Shown: one piece after another, positions 35,360 to 43,875 of the stretch
How positions within the stretch are numbered: position 1 is the stretch's first letter
Layout of the letters: each line of letters starts with the position of its first letter
NCBI RefSeq assembly: GCF_015712065.1
Contig: NZ_JACFYZ010000020.1
Coordinates: forward strand, 1 to 48,489
DNA: 48,489 bases
Direction: 5' to 3'
Source: Ectopseudomonas chengduensis
Lineage (GTDB): Bacteria; Pseudomonadota; Gammaproteobacteria; Pseudomonadales; Pseudomonadaceae
Notes under the pieces: generated by a model
Databases searched by the model: none
What the model was told of the DNA's origin: nothing
The model's input: only the letters and a program-made list of their open reading frames with translations
Made by a program: the position numbers and the translations under genes

Positions 35360-36472
35360 ATGTCCGTCTTCACTCACGTCGACTTCGATCAACACGAACA
35401 GGTGGTCTACGGCCACGACAAGGCCAGCGGCCTGAAAGCCATCATCGCCATTCACGACAGCACCCTCGGCCCGGCACTGGGCGGCTGCCGCATGTGGAAC
35501 TATGCCAGTGACGAGGAGGCGCTGCGCGACGTACTGCGCCTGTCGCGCGGCATGACCTACAAGTCGGCGCTGGCGCGTTTGCCGCTGGGGGGCGGCAAGG
35601 CGGTGATCATCGGCGATCCGCACACCGGCAAGAGCGAGGCGCTGTTCCAGGCCATGGGTGATTTCGTCGACAGCCTCGGCGGGCGCTACGTCACCGCAGC
35701 GGATTCCGGCACCGGCGTGGCCGAGATGCGCATCATGGCCGAGCGCACTCGCCACGTGGCTGGCGCCGGGCAGCGTGAGGCATTCGGCGGTGGCAGCCGT
35801 GACGGTGATCCATCGCCCTCGACCGCCTATGGCGTGTTCATCGGCATTCAGGCGGCCGTGGCGCATCGCCTGGGGCGGCAGGATCTGTCCGGCGTTCGCG
35901 TGGCTATCCAGGGCGTGGGCCAGGTCGGTTTCGGCCTGGCCAAACTGCTCAAGGAGGCCGGTGCGCAGCTGTGGGTGACGGATATCGTCGAGGCCAATGT
36001 GCAGCGTGCGGTCAGCCAGCTTGGCGCTACTGCGGTCGGTCAGCATGAGATCTACCGTCTCGATGTGGACGTGTTCGCGCCGTGCGCACTGGGCGCCATC
36101 ATCAACCTGCAAACGCTGGAGGCCCTGCGCGCGCCGATCATCGCCGGTGCCGCCAACAACCAGCTGGCCGACGCCAGTCTGGCCGAACTCCTGCGTCGCC
36201 GTGAGTGCCTGTACGCGCCGGACTACGCGATCAATGCCGGCGGCATCATCGATGTCTGCTACGAGCGCACTGGTGGTAGCGCCGCGCAGCTCAAGGCGCA
36301 TATCGAAGACATTGGCCCGACCCTGACGGAAATCTTCCAGCGCGCCGAACGTGAAGGCGCGACCACCACCGCGATTGCTGATCGCATGGCGTTGGAGCGT
36401 TTACGCGGTGGCTTGCAGCCAGTGCGTGCAGCAACGGCTAGCAAGATCGTCTCCCAGGGTTGGCAGCGCTAG
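35360..36472 (+). CDS. Leu/Phe/Val dehydrogenase
   Basis: A 370-residue member of the Glu/Leu/Phe/Val dehydrogenase family, which interconverts amino acids and 2-keto acids with NAD. Catalytic lysines Lys68 (TYKSALA) and Lys80 (LGGGKAVI) are present, and a Rossmann segment follows (VAIQGVGQVGFGLAKLL, about 198-214). Length fits leucine/phenylalanine dehydrogenase more than the longer glutamate enzymes. Start ATG 35360 (MSVFTHVDFDQHE). With the oxidoreductase upstream it forms an amino acid to acyl-CoA route, probably for branched-chain or aromatic amino acids. Confidence 0.92.
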   Translation: MSVFTHVDFDQHEQVVYGHDKASGLKAIIAIHDSTLGPALGGCRMWNYASDEEALRDVLRLSRGMTYKSALARLPLGGGKAVIIGDPHTGKSEALFQAMGDFVDSLGGRYVTAADSGTGVAEMRIMAERTRHVAGAGQREAFGGGSRDGDPSPSTAYGVFIGIQAAVAHRLGRQDLSGVRVAIQGVGQVGFGLAKLLKEAGAQLWVTDIVEANVQRAVSQLGATAVGQHEIYRLDVDVFAPCALGAIINLQTLEALRAPIIAGAANNQLADASLAELLRRRECLYAPDYAINAGGIIDVCYERTGGSAAQLKAHIEDIGPTLTEIFQRAEREGATTTAIADRMALERLRGGLQPVRAATASKIVSQGWQR

Positions 36473-36547
36473 GAAGTGGGCGGTGGCGACATGACAAATG
36501 TGTGCGCCGCCGCTAAGATGCGGCCCGGCCGTTGCCAATACGGCCGT

Positions 36548-36622
36548 GTCCCCTTAGTTCAACGGATAGAATAAGCCCCTCCTAAGGGCTAGATGCTGGT
36601 TCGATTCCAGCAGGGGACGCCA
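36548..36622 (+). tRNA. tRNA-Arg (anticodon CCT)
   Basis: A cloverleaf with acceptor stem GTCCCCT/AGGGGAC, anticodon arm AGCCC-CTCCTAA-GGGCT (anticodon CCT), T arm CTGGTTCGATTCCAG and encoded 3' GCCA. The integrase gene follows directly, making the tRNA 3' half the attachment site. Confidence 0.96.
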
Positions 36623-36628
36623 AATATC

Positions 36629-36730
36629 TGTCTACTGTTGTCTCCCAATGTCTACCAAACCCACTAAAGCCGGCCACTGCAGCCGGCTTTGTTCTCTCTG
36701 AATGTCTCCTATTGTCTCTGTACATCTACC
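36629..36730. repeat. two 28-bp direct repeats flanking a terminator (putative arm sites)
   Basis: The copies at 36629-36656 and 36703-36730 share TGTCT, then TTGTCTC, then TCTACC in the same register (20 of 28 bases match). They sit just inside attL, where integrase arm-binding sites are expected. Confidence 0.6.
36666..36690 (+). terminator. terminator after tRNA-Arg
   Basis: Stem AAAGCCGGC/GCCGGCTTT with a 7-nt loop, followed by GTTCTCTCT. It would end tRNA transcription before the integrase gene. Confidence 0.75.
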
Positions 36731-36733
36731 GGG

Positions 36734-36782
36734 TTTAGGAATACGTTTAGGGATACGCCGGTTCGATATGGAGACGTATTCC
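36734..36782. promoter_or_regulatory. repeat-rich integrase control region
   Basis: Direct repeat TTTAGGAATACG / TTTAGGGATACG (36734-36745, 36747-36758) and inverted arms GGAATACGT (36738-36746) and ACGTATTCC (36774-36782) end 1 nt before the integrase ATG. This is an operator-like layout for autoregulation or excisionase control. Confidence 0.5.
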
Positions 36783-36783
36783 T

Positions 36784-38106
36784 ATGGCACGCCCAGTCAC
36801 CCCTCTGACTGACTCCAAGTGCGAGGCAGCCAAGCCACGCGAGAAGGAATACAAGCTGTTCGATGGCCAGGGCCTGTACCTGGCCGTGAAACCCAGCGGA
36901 TCCAAGGTGTGGCGCTTCAAGTTCACCCGGCCCGATGGCAGGGCAGGGCTGGCCACCTTCGGCAACTACCCGGCGCTGACCCTGCGGGCCGCTCGTGATC
37001 GCCGCGCCTCGGCCCTCGAGCTGCTGGCCCATGATCAAGACCCGATAGATGCCGCCAGGCTCGCCAAGATCGAAGCGGCCAACGTCCGCGCCAACACCTT
37101 TATGGTCATGGCTCAGGAGTGGCACGCGGCCTGTGCCCTCAAGTGGTCACCTGGGCACGCCGCTGCGGTATGGCGCAATCTTGAATTGCATGTGCTGCCG
37201 GTGCTCGGTGGTCGACCGCTGGCCGAGCTGAAGACTCGGGATCTGATGCTGCCGCTCAAGGCGGTGGAGAAGCGCGGCACCCTGGAACTGGCCGGCCGAC
37301 TGCGCCAGTACACCACCGGCATAATGCGTATGGCCGTGCAGCATGGATTGATCGACAGCAACCCGGCCAACGACCTGGTTGGCGCCACCGCCACCCGCAA
37401 GAGCATCCATCGCCCAGCGCTGCCACTGGATCGGCTGCCCGAGCTGCTGCAGCGCATCGAGTCAGACTCGGGCCGGCAACTGACCCGTCATGCGGTATCG
37501 CTCACCCTGTTGGTGTTCATCCGCTCCAGTGAGTTGCGCTTTGCCCGTTGGAGCGAGATCGATAGCGGTCGGGCCATGTGGGAGATACCCGGGCAGCGCG
37601 AGGCCATCGAAGGGGTCAAGTTCTCCCACCGCGGCGCCAAGATGGGTACCCCGCACCTGGTACCGCTGAGCCGCCAGACGCTAGAGCTACTGGAGCAAGT
37701 ACGGCAGCTCACCGGCCGCTTCGATCTGGTGTTCCCTGGCGATCACTACCACCACAAGCCCATGAGCGAGAACACCATCAACAAGGCCCTGCGCCGTATG
37801 GGCTACGACACCAAGGTGGATCTGTGCGGCCACGGCTTCCGCACCATGGCCTGTTCGGCCTTGGTGGAGTCCGGGCTATGGTCGAAGGATGCCGTCGAAC
37901 GGCAGATGAGCCACCAAGAGCGCGACACGGTACGCGGCGCCTACATCCACAAGGCCGAACACCTGCAGGAGCGCCGGCTTATGTGCCAGTGGTGGGCTGA
38001 CTACCTCGATGCCAACCGGCAACAGCACGTCACCCCCTACGACTTCGCCCACCGTTGGGAAGGGGTGGGCAACGTGGTGCCGGTCAACTTCGGCAAGGCG
38101 GTTTGA
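36784..38106 (+). CDS. int: P4-type tyrosine integrase
   Basis: A 440-residue site-specific recombinase. The N-terminal DUF4102/arm-binding domain (about 1-95, LFDGQGLYLAVKPSG) is followed by a core-binding domain (95-200) and a catalytic domain. The catalytic residues are Arg247 (IRSSELR), His350 and Arg353 (HGFR), His377 (SHQ) and the nucleophile Tyr387 (GAYIHKA). Integrases of this class target tRNA 3' ends, in line with the tRNA-Arg 160 bp upstream. The set is complete, so the element may still be able to excise. Confidence 0.95.
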   Translation: MARPVTPLTDSKCEAAKPREKEYKLFDGQGLYLAVKPSGSKVWRFKFTRPDGRAGLATFGNYPALTLRAARDRRASALELLAHDQDPIDAARLAKIEAANVRANTFMVMAQEWHAACALKWSPGHAAAVWRNLELHVLPVLGGRPLAELKTRDLMLPLKAVEKRGTLELAGRLRQYTTGIMRMAVQHGLIDSNPANDLVGATATRKSIHRPALPLDRLPELLQRIESDSGRQLTRHAVSLTLLVFIRSSELRFARWSEIDSGRAMWEIPGQREAIEGVKFSHRGAKMGTPHLVPLSRQTLELLEQVRQLTGRFDLVFPGDHYHHKPMSENTINKALRRMGYDTKVDLCGHGFRTMACSALVESGLWSKDAVERQMSHQERDTVRGAYIHKAEHLQERRLMCQWWADYLDANRQQHVTPYDFAHRWEGVGNVVPVNFGKAV

Positions 38107-38135
38107 GCATGCAAACCCGTACCCCTCAAAAAACA

Positions 38136-38330
38136 GGTGTTCCCGGTGTTCTTGGTGTTCCGCGATGGCTGGAAACCAGACGCAGCGGGGCTTTCAGCGA
38201 TGGAACACAATTGCGCAGAAGGCAGAACACGTGGTGTTCTGAACACCATTGGTGTTCCGTGATCGGGGGCGCCAGGCAGAACACCTCAAAGTGTTTCGAG
38301 GCAGCGCCAGCAGCCGGCCAAGCGGAACAC
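38136..38330. repeat. GTGTTC/GAACAC palindrome array
   Basis: Ten copies of GTGTTC or its complement in 195 bp. They start with three GGTGTTC in a 9-bp tandem (38136-38160). At 38224-38257 three palindromes overlap: AGAACAC-GTG-GTGTTCT, GTGTTC-T-GAACAC and GAACACCA-T-TGGTGTTC. Further copies lie at 38203, 38279 and 38325. The 331 bp between int and the next gene hold no convincing gene, so this is probably a regulator, excisionase or replication-initiator binding region. Confidence 0.7.
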
Positions 38331-38437
38331 GACACCAGCCCAGCTCTGCCCTGGTGGCCTGCTCTGGCCGACGATGGCAGCAGACAAAGAGCGTATGCTC
38401 CCGCGGTTTTTGTGTGCCGAAAAGGGGGCATGGGGTA

Positions 38438-39142
38438 TTGAATAATTATGAGATAAGGGTCAAGACGAGCCGGGGCGTTGTCACAATCAACGGTGAAGGG
38501 CCGCTCGTTTATTTATCTGAATACCTACCCGTCGGGGCTGCGGGTTATGACGGTTCCAATTTGTCTCTGTGTGACGATGGCGCGCGCTTTACTATTGATT
38601 CAACTAAGGGGCCGCTCGAAGGCGGTATTGACCTGGAAAACTGGCAGGACTTTTTGATGGTGCTGGCTGCTTCAGGGGCGTCGATTAGTCGTGTTCTTGC
38701 TCTGAAAGATGAAGATGCAGCCAGTGTTTTTATGCTGTACGGCCGTTTTTACACCAGTCTCCAAGTAACACTTACCGCGCAAAAACTAAGACGTGGTGAG
38801 GTCTCTATTGCCGATCTGAGATCAGATTGTCCAGCGGTACTCGACAGGCCAGAAATCAAGCAAGTGATCGGTGAACTTGCTATATCAGGGGCGCTTCCTA
38901 CTGCTAAGAAACGACCAAAGCTGAGAAAGGAAGAGTTTGAGTTGCAGGCGCTTGTTGCGTTTAAGCGACGGCGTGATGCGACTCTCAGCCTTGAGGATGC
39001 ATGCGCTGCTGCTTGTGAGGAGCGCCCGGAGTGGGTGCCGGCTACATGGAAAACCAGTCCAGATTCGAACCTGGCGCGGCAAATATCACGCGTCTGGAGC
39101 AAGACGCGTTGGGGCTTTCTCCATCACAAAGATGATGTGTGA
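38438..39142 (+). CDS. unknown element gene (TTG start)
   Basis: About 234 residues from TTG 38438 (LNNYEIRVKTSRGVVTINGE), with a GGGGG tract upstream. Longer readings run into the repeat array and lose protein-like sequence. The N-terminal half is beta-rich; the C-terminal half is basic and helical (KKRPKLRKEEFELQALVAF, then RDATLSLEDACAAACEERP and a Trp-rich tail). The tail resembles regions seen in DNA-binding island proteins, but no family is recognised. Lower GC than its neighbours suggests separate acquisition. Confidence 0.6.
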   Translation: MNNYEIRVKTSRGVVTINGEGPLVYLSEYLPVGAAGYDGSNLSLCDDGARFTIDSTKGPLEGGIDLENWQDFLMVLAASGASISRVLALKDEDAASVFMLYGRFYTSLQVTLTAQKLRRGEVSIADLRSDCPAVLDRPEIKQVIGELAISGALPTAKKRPKLRKEEFELQALVAFKRRRDATLSLEDACAAACEERPEWVPATWKTSPDSNLARQISRVWSKTRWGFLHHKDDV

Positions 39143-39173
39143 GCTGAGGCCAATCGCCGTTGACACCGCTTAG

Positions 39174-39210
39174 GACAGATCGCTTCACCAATCTGTCTTG
39201 GACAGTTTTT
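39174..39210 (+). terminator. hairpin after the unknown gene
   Basis: Stem GACAGAT/ATCTGTC (39174-39180, 39191-39197) followed by TTGGACAGTTTTT. A likely terminator separating the unknown gene from the HTH/AlpA block. Confidence 0.55.
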
Positions 39211-39262
39211 CCATCAATTAACAGCATGGCCACGGGTACACCAGCAAACCCGGAGGCACTCC

Positions 39263-39517
39263 ATGCAAACCCACTACCCCCAGTCGGCTGCGCCCTTGCA
39301 CGCCGGCACAAGCGCGGGGCTTGATCCCGCCGACCTCCTAACACCCGAGCAGGCAGCGCAAACGCTCGGGCTCTCCGTAAAGACCCTGGCCACCTGGCGC
39401 AGCACTGGGCGCCACGCGCTTGCCTTCATCCGTTGCGGTGCTCGTATCCGTTACCGCCGTGCCGACCTGTTGGCCTGGCTGGAGCGGCGTACCAGCACTA
39501 GCAACGCGGCAGGGTAG
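39263..39517 (+). CDS. HTH_17/excisionase-type DNA-binding protein
   Basis: An 84-residue protein with a winged helix of the MerR/excisionase type: LTPEQAAQTLGLSVKTLATW (27-46), then RCGARIRYRRADLLAWLE (57-74). Start ATG 39263 follows CGGAGG. It probably controls excision or early transcription and is co-transcribed with AlpA 8 nt downstream. Confidence 0.8.
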   Translation: MQTHYPQSAAPLHAGTSAGLDPADLLTPEQAAQTLGLSVKTLATWRSTGRHALAFIRCGARIRYRRADLLAWLERRTSTSNAAG

Positions 39518-39525
39518 GGGTGGCC

Positions 39526-39780
39526 ATGAGCAAGCCGACCGCCATATCTCCAGCGCCACGCGACCCTAATGCCACGCTGATCCGCATGCCTGAACTGTTG
39601 GCATTGACGGGCCTGCAGCGCTCCACCGTGTACAAGCGCCTCAAGAGCGACCCTGCCTTTCCCAAGCCCGTGCCGCTGAGCGACAGCACAGCCAGGCGGG
39701 CGCCGGTCGCCTGGGTTTTGGCTGAGGTTCAGGCCTGGGTACAGGCCCGTATCGCTGCCCGTGGGCGGGACGCGGCATAG
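39526..39780 (+). CDS. AlpA-family regulator
   Basis: An 84-residue protein with the AlpA pattern LIRMPELLALTGLQRSTVYK and FPKPVPLS, then a C-terminal helix AEVQAWVQARIAAR. AlpA-type proteins activate integrase or excision genes of P4-like islands. ATG 39526 (after AGGGG) is preferred to GTG 39520. Two different HTH proteins in tandem are common in such islands. Confidence 0.85.
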   Translation: MSKPTAISPAPRDPNATLIRMPELLALTGLQRSTVYKRLKSDPAFPKPVPLSDSTARRAPVAWVLAEVQAWVQARIAARGRDAA

Positions 39781-39891
39781 GCCAGTGGCCGGGCCTGTTG
39801 TGACCCTGGCTTCACCACTCAATCAATCGTATGCCGTCGACGGGAGAGGCCATTGCCACCCAGCACGCGGCCCATTCAAAGGTACATATCC

Positions 39892-40212
39892 ATGTCTCAA
39901 CACCTGACCAACAGCAAAGAAATACAACTCGGCAGCATCGCCGTGACCGTCCGTGAAATGAGCGTGCTGCAGGTTCGCACCTGGTTGGCCGAACTGCTCA
40001 ATCCACAGCCTCAACGCGACCTGGTGGACGAAGCCCTGTTCACCGATTGCGCTATCCCCGACCTGCTGCGCATGACCAGCCTGACACGCGAGCAAGTAGA
40101 CGAACTGCGCCCCTCCCAACTGCAGGAGGTGATCGCGCTCTGCAAGGAGCTGAACCCCGATTTTTTCGCGTTCATGGGGCGTCTGGTGAAGCCGGCGGCG
40201 CCCACGGCTTGA
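39892..40212 (+). CDS. tail assembly chaperone (G-like)
   Basis: A 106-residue protein starting MSQHLTNSKEIQLGSIAVTV. It has the small-chaperone pattern of a beta-rich N-terminus and a helical C-terminus (LRMTSLTREQVDELRPSQLQ), and ends ELNPDFFAFMGRLVKPAAPTA. Position immediately before the tape measure gene and the slippery heptamer near its end match the phage lambda G/GT arrangement. It would coat the tape measure during tail assembly. Start at ATG 39892 (AAAGG upstream); a longer start at 39853 is less family-like. Confidence 0.75.
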   Translation: MSQHLTNSKEIQLGSIAVTVREMSVLQVRTWLAELLNPQPQRDLVDEALFTDCAIPDLLRMTSLTREQVDELRPSQLQEVIALCKELNPDFFAFMGRLVKPAAPTA

Positions 40213-40334
40213 GAGAGCTGGATCGGTGTATCACGGGCATGGTGCAACTGGGGCACGCCAGCGCCCCTTGCTATCCGTGGTCGTTCTTTCTCGCGTCACT
40301 GAATGCCACGGGAGGTTCCAATGGCAGACGTTGA
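40161..40334 (+). CDS. GT-like extension reached by -1 frameshift
   Basis: The heptamer T-TTT-TTC (40161-40167) lies in the zero frame near the end of the chaperone gene and fits X-XXY-YYZ. A -1 slip continues from 40167 in the overlapping frame to a stop at 40332-40334, adding 55 residues that end CITGMVQLGHASAPCYPWSF then FLASLNATGGSNGRR, for a fusion of about 147 residues. The extension has no start codon of its own with a good ribosome-binding site and overlaps the tape measure start by 14 nt. The same layout is known for tail chaperones of many long-tailed phages. Confidence 0.7.
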   Translation, partial: FFRVHGASGEAGGAHGLRELDRCITGMVQLGHASAPCYPWSFFLASLNATGGSNGRR

Positions 40335-43300
40335 ACTGAAGCTGACAGCCGATGCCGATGGTGCTACCAAAGCCATCGGCGGCTTTCGCAAGGAATATCA
40401 GGAACTGGTGAAGTCGGTAGAGAAGCCGCTACGCCAGATCGATGCTTTGCAGAAAACACAGGAGAGTGCCAAGGCTACTGCGGCAACTTTCTTCGCTACC
40501 CGCCAGCGGGTGGCAAGCCTGCAGGATGCCTTGAGCAAGGTCAGGGGGCCATCGGATGCCCTGGCCAAGTCGCTGGCCGCTGCACGTGCTCAGGCGGACG
40601 GCGTGGCCGTTGCGGTGGATCGGCAGAAAAAGGCGCTCGATGACCAGCGCCTGGCGGTGCAGAAATCCAAAGTCGCCTATGACGCCCTGAAGGCATCCAT
40701 GGCCAGTGGTGGTGCCAGTCAGCAGGAAGTGACCGGCGCCCGCCAAGGCTGGAGCCAGCAGGCCGATACGCTGAAGCGCCAGCAGGTTGCCTTGCGTGAG
40801 CAGCGGCAGGAGCTGGCCAAGAGCAAGGCTGCAGTCAAAGAGCTGGAGGCGGCATACAAGCAGGCATCGCAGCCCGTACGGGTGATCGAGCGTGACCTGC
40901 AAACAACGCAGCGCAGCCTGGCGTCCACCACCCGTGAGTTTGATCGGCAGCGGGCGAAGCTGCGGGAGCAGCGCGCCGAACTGCAAGCGGCAGGGGTTGA
41001 TACCCGCAACCTGGCGGCCGAGCAACAGCGGCTCCAGGGTGCGTTGACCAAGGGGCTTGCATCCGGCCGTAACGACCAGGCCGTCATAGCGGCAGCTCAG
41101 GATCTGGGCGTTGGTCGTTATCGTGCAGCACAAGTTGAGGTGGAGCGTCTACGGGGTCAGTACCAGTTGCTGCGTACTAGCGGCAATCTTACGGCCCGCG
41201 AACTGGCAGTTGCCCAGCAGACCCTGACTCAGCGAGTACGCGAGACCCAGCAGGCGATAAGGGGTGTCAACGCAGAACAACAGCGGTCGCGCCTTGGCGG
41301 CGGGGCTGCCACCCTGGCGGCGCAGTTCGGCGGTGCCTATGCCGCAATTCGAGGTCTGCAAGGTGTCATTCGCACTGCTGACAACTGGGTTGAGCTGACC
41401 GACCGTATCAAGCTCGCCAGTGGCAGCCAGGAAGAGTACGCACAGGGTATGGAGCGGCTGCGCGATATCAGCGACCGCACCTTCACGGACATGCGGGGCA
41501 ATGCTGAAAACTTCGTGAACTCCCTGGCACCTCTGCGTGACCGTGGTTTCAGCAATGATGAGGTGCTGAGCTTTGTCGAGGCAGTTGGTCTCGGCTTGGT
41601 GGCCAGTGCTGCCCGGGGCGAGCGTGCAGCCGCTGCGTTGCAGCAGTTCAGCAATGCCCTGCAAGACGGCAAGCTGCAGGGTGATGCGTTCAAGGCGATG
41701 ATTCGGACTACTCCGGCCATCGCTGATGCATTGACGACTTCTCTGGGGAAAACCCGTGAAGAGCTGGCGAAGATGGCCACGGAAGGACAACTGACCACGG
41801 ACGTGTGGGTGCCGGCGTTGATTGGCCAGCTCGACTCGCTCGGCAGTGCCGTCGATGGCATGAACATCCTGGTTAGCGATGCGCTGACCCGCCTCAACAA
41901 CGCTTGGGAAGATGCCATCGGCAAGGCCGACACCAAGCCCTTGGTTGCGGCAATTGAGGATCTGACCAAGACCATCGGCGACCCACTGATCGTTGAGAAC
42001 CTGGTCAAGATCGCGTCCGCCATGGTGTACCTGGCGAGCGTAGCGGTATCGGCTGCGAGCGGCTTCGCCGAACTGGGCGACAACATCGGCTATGCAGCAG
42101 CCAAGGCCGGCGGCAACGTCGACAAGCTGACCAAGCTGGAAAAGACCTTGAAAGAGGTCAACAACGCGATCACCGGCGATAGCTTCATCGGCTCCAATAC
42201 GGTGGCCGTGCTCATGAAGCAGTTCGACCCGGAAGGGTTGGTGCAGTGGCGCAAGGAACTGGAAGAGGAGATTGCTAAGGTCGGCGCCGAGCTCTCCGGT
42301 ATGAGCCTGGAGGCCTACAAGGCGCAACAGGAAGCAGCCCGGCAGCAGCGCGAGGCAGAGCGCCAGGCGCTCGAGGAGCAGAAAAAACTCGGCCAGCAGG
42401 AGGTAGCTGCCAAACGCGAGAAATTCAGCGAGCTGGCGAAACTGCGTGACGCCGAAGTGAAGGCTTCGGCCGATGCGGTCAAGGCTCGGGCGAAGGCCGA
42501 ACGGGAAGCGCTCAAGGAGCTGGACAAGGCCAAGCAGGCGCAGCTCGATACTGAAACTCGCTACAAGGATGCGCTTGAGCGCCTGCGTTCTGGCGGTACC
42601 GGCCAGGCCAGTTTCGGCAATGCCATGAGCCTACGCGTGGCTGCGCGCCAAGCGCTGGAGGCCAACGACTTCGAGCGGGCCAAGAAGAATGCTCAAGCCG
42701 CTCTGAAGATGCTGCTGGACCTGGCTGATGCCGGCGAAAACACTTACGGCTTCGAGGGCTTCATCAAGAGCCTGAAAGATATCGAGGATCAGGCCGACAA
42801 GGTCAGCCTCGACAAGGCCAAGAGCAGTTTCGACCAAGCACAGAAGCAAACGGCCGACCTGAAAAAGCTGCTCGATGAGCTGAAGGAAACCACCATCACC
42901 GTCAAGATGGATCAGACGGCACTGGACAAGGTATACGCCCAGCTTGCGCAATTGGCCCAAGCCACCGGGCGTGCCTTGGAGCTGCCCGATCTGCCTGCCG
43001 CAAATACCTCACCAGCACCGGCCGGCAACGCCAAGCCTCCAGCTAGTACGCCGAACGGTCCCGCTGCTACACCAGCACAAACACAGATCAGGCAAACCGG
43101 CCCGAACAGCTTCACCAACGTCCCCGCTGTGGATGCCGAGGTGAGGGTTACCGGCATTCGCCAGGATGGCCCTAACAGTTGGACGAACCTACCCCCAGTC
43201 GATGTTGCAGTGACGCCGCAAAGCATCCGCCAGGACGGTGCGAATAGCTGGACGAACCTGCCGCCAGTTGAGGTTGGCGTGCTGCCCAAGGGCATTCGTC

Positions 43301-43875
43301 AGGATGGTGAAAACAGCTTCACCAACCTGCCGCCTGTGGATGTGGAATTGCAGATCGATCAGGAGGCCGCCACCCAGGCACAGCAGCAGGTTGCCGAGCT
43401 GGCACAGCGCTTCAAACGGGAGCTGGTCATTCCGGTTACGCCGGTAGTTGGGCAAGCCGGTTCTACCCCTGCCGGCCCAGTCGATGGCTACGCCGGTGGC
43501 GGGCTGATCCACGGGCCGGGCACCGGTACCAGTGACAGCATTCTGGCCAGGCTCTCCAACGGGGAGTTCGTCATGCGCGCGGATGCCGTGAGGCATTACG
43601 GCGCCGCGATGCTGCAGCAACTCAACAGCCGCCAGTTACCTCGGTTCGCCGATGGTGGCTTGGTGAGCAGCGCCCTGATGCCGAGTGTGCCGGCCATGGC
43701 GAGCCGGATCGAGCAGAAAGCAGATGGCCGTCAGGGGTATGACCTGACTGATCACGGGATTATTGGGCTCGACTTGGGTAGCGCTCAGCCAGTGCAGGTG
43801 ATCGTCCACAACTCGGTAGCCAGTGAACTCAAGCGCCTGCGCATGAAGTTCGGGTCTACGGGGAGGTCGCGTTGA
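40321..43875 (+). CDS. phage tail tape measure protein
   Basis: A 1184-residue protein. Residues 1-330 are long Gln/Ala/Lys-rich coiled coil. About 335-520 is the tape-measure N-terminal domain (RTADNWVELTDRIKLASGSQ; FKAMIRTTPAIADAL). A second coiled coil spans about 660-890, then come four 23-residue repeats (923-1014). The C-terminal YAGGGLIHGPGTGTSDS (about 1057) and SNGEFVMRADAV are typical tape measure ends. Start ATG 40321 follows GGGAGG. The protein sets tail length and takes part in DNA injection. No tail tube, terminator or baseplate gene is adjacent, which is very unusual for this protein. Confidence 0.92.
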   Translation: MADVELKLTADADGATKAIGGFRKEYQELVKSVEKPLRQIDALQKTQESAKATAATFFATRQRVASLQDALSKVRGPSDALAKSLAAARAQADGVAVAVDRQKKALDDQRLAVQKSKVAYDALKASMASGGASQQEVTGARQGWSQQADTLKRQQVALREQRQELAKSKAAVKELEAAYKQASQPVRVIERDLQTTQRSLASTTREFDRQRAKLREQRAELQAAGVDTRNLAAEQQRLQGALTKGLASGRNDQAVIAAAQDLGVGRYRAAQVEVERLRGQYQLLRTSGNLTARELAVAQQTLTQRVRETQQAIRGVNAEQQRSRLGGGAATLAAQFGGAYAAIRGLQGVIRTADNWVELTDRIKLASGSQEEYAQGMERLRDISDRTFTDMRGNAENFVNSLAPLRDRGFSNDEVLSFVEAVGLGLVASAARGERAAAALQQFSNALQDGKLQGDAFKAMIRTTPAIADALTTSLGKTREELAKMATEGQLTTDVWVPALIGQLDSLGSAVDGMNILVSDALTRLNNAWEDAIGKADTKPLVAAIEDLTKTIGDPLIVENLVKIASAMVYLASVAVSAASGFAELGDNIGYAAAKAGGNVDKLTKLEKTLKEVNNAITGDSFIGSNTVAVLMKQFDPEGLVQWRKELEEEIAKVGAELSGMSLEAYKAQQEAARQQREAERQALEEQKKLGQQEVAAKREKFSELAKLRDAEVKASADAVKARAKAEREALKELDKAKQAQLDTETRYKDALERLRSGGTGQASFGNAMSLRVAARQALEANDFERAKKNAQAALKMLLDLADAGENTYGFEGFIKSLKDIEDQADKVSLDKAKSSFDQAQKQTADLKKLLDELKETTITVKMDQTALDKVYAQLAQLAQATGRALELPDLPAANTSPAPAGNAKPPASTPNGPAATPAQTQIRQTGPNSFTNVPAVDAEVRVTGIRQDGPNSWTNLPPVDVAVTPQSIRQDGANSWTNLPPVEVGVLPKGIRQDGENSFTNLPPVDVELQIDQEAATQAQQQVAELAQRFKRELVIPVTPVVGQAGSTPAGPVDGYAGGGLIHGPGTGTSDSILARLSNGEFVMRADAVRHYGAAMLQQLNSRQLPRFADGGLVSSALMPSVPAMASRIEQKADGRQGYDLTDHGIIGLDLGSAQPVQVIVHNSVASELKRLRMKFGSTGRSR
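43087..43362 (+). repeat. four 69-bp (23-aa) tandem repeats inside the tape measure gene
   Basis: In-frame units start at residues 923, 946, 969 and 992, each beginning IRQ(D/T)G-NS(W/F)TN(L/V)P-VDV or close. Alignment is by eye. The DNA copies differ at many third positions, so the repeats are old and kept by selection on protein. Confidence 0.85.

Noticed and set aside
38109..38441. Plus-strand frame starting MQTRTPQKTG through the GTGTTC array
   Set aside because: Its sequence is the translated repeat and it has no family-like pattern.
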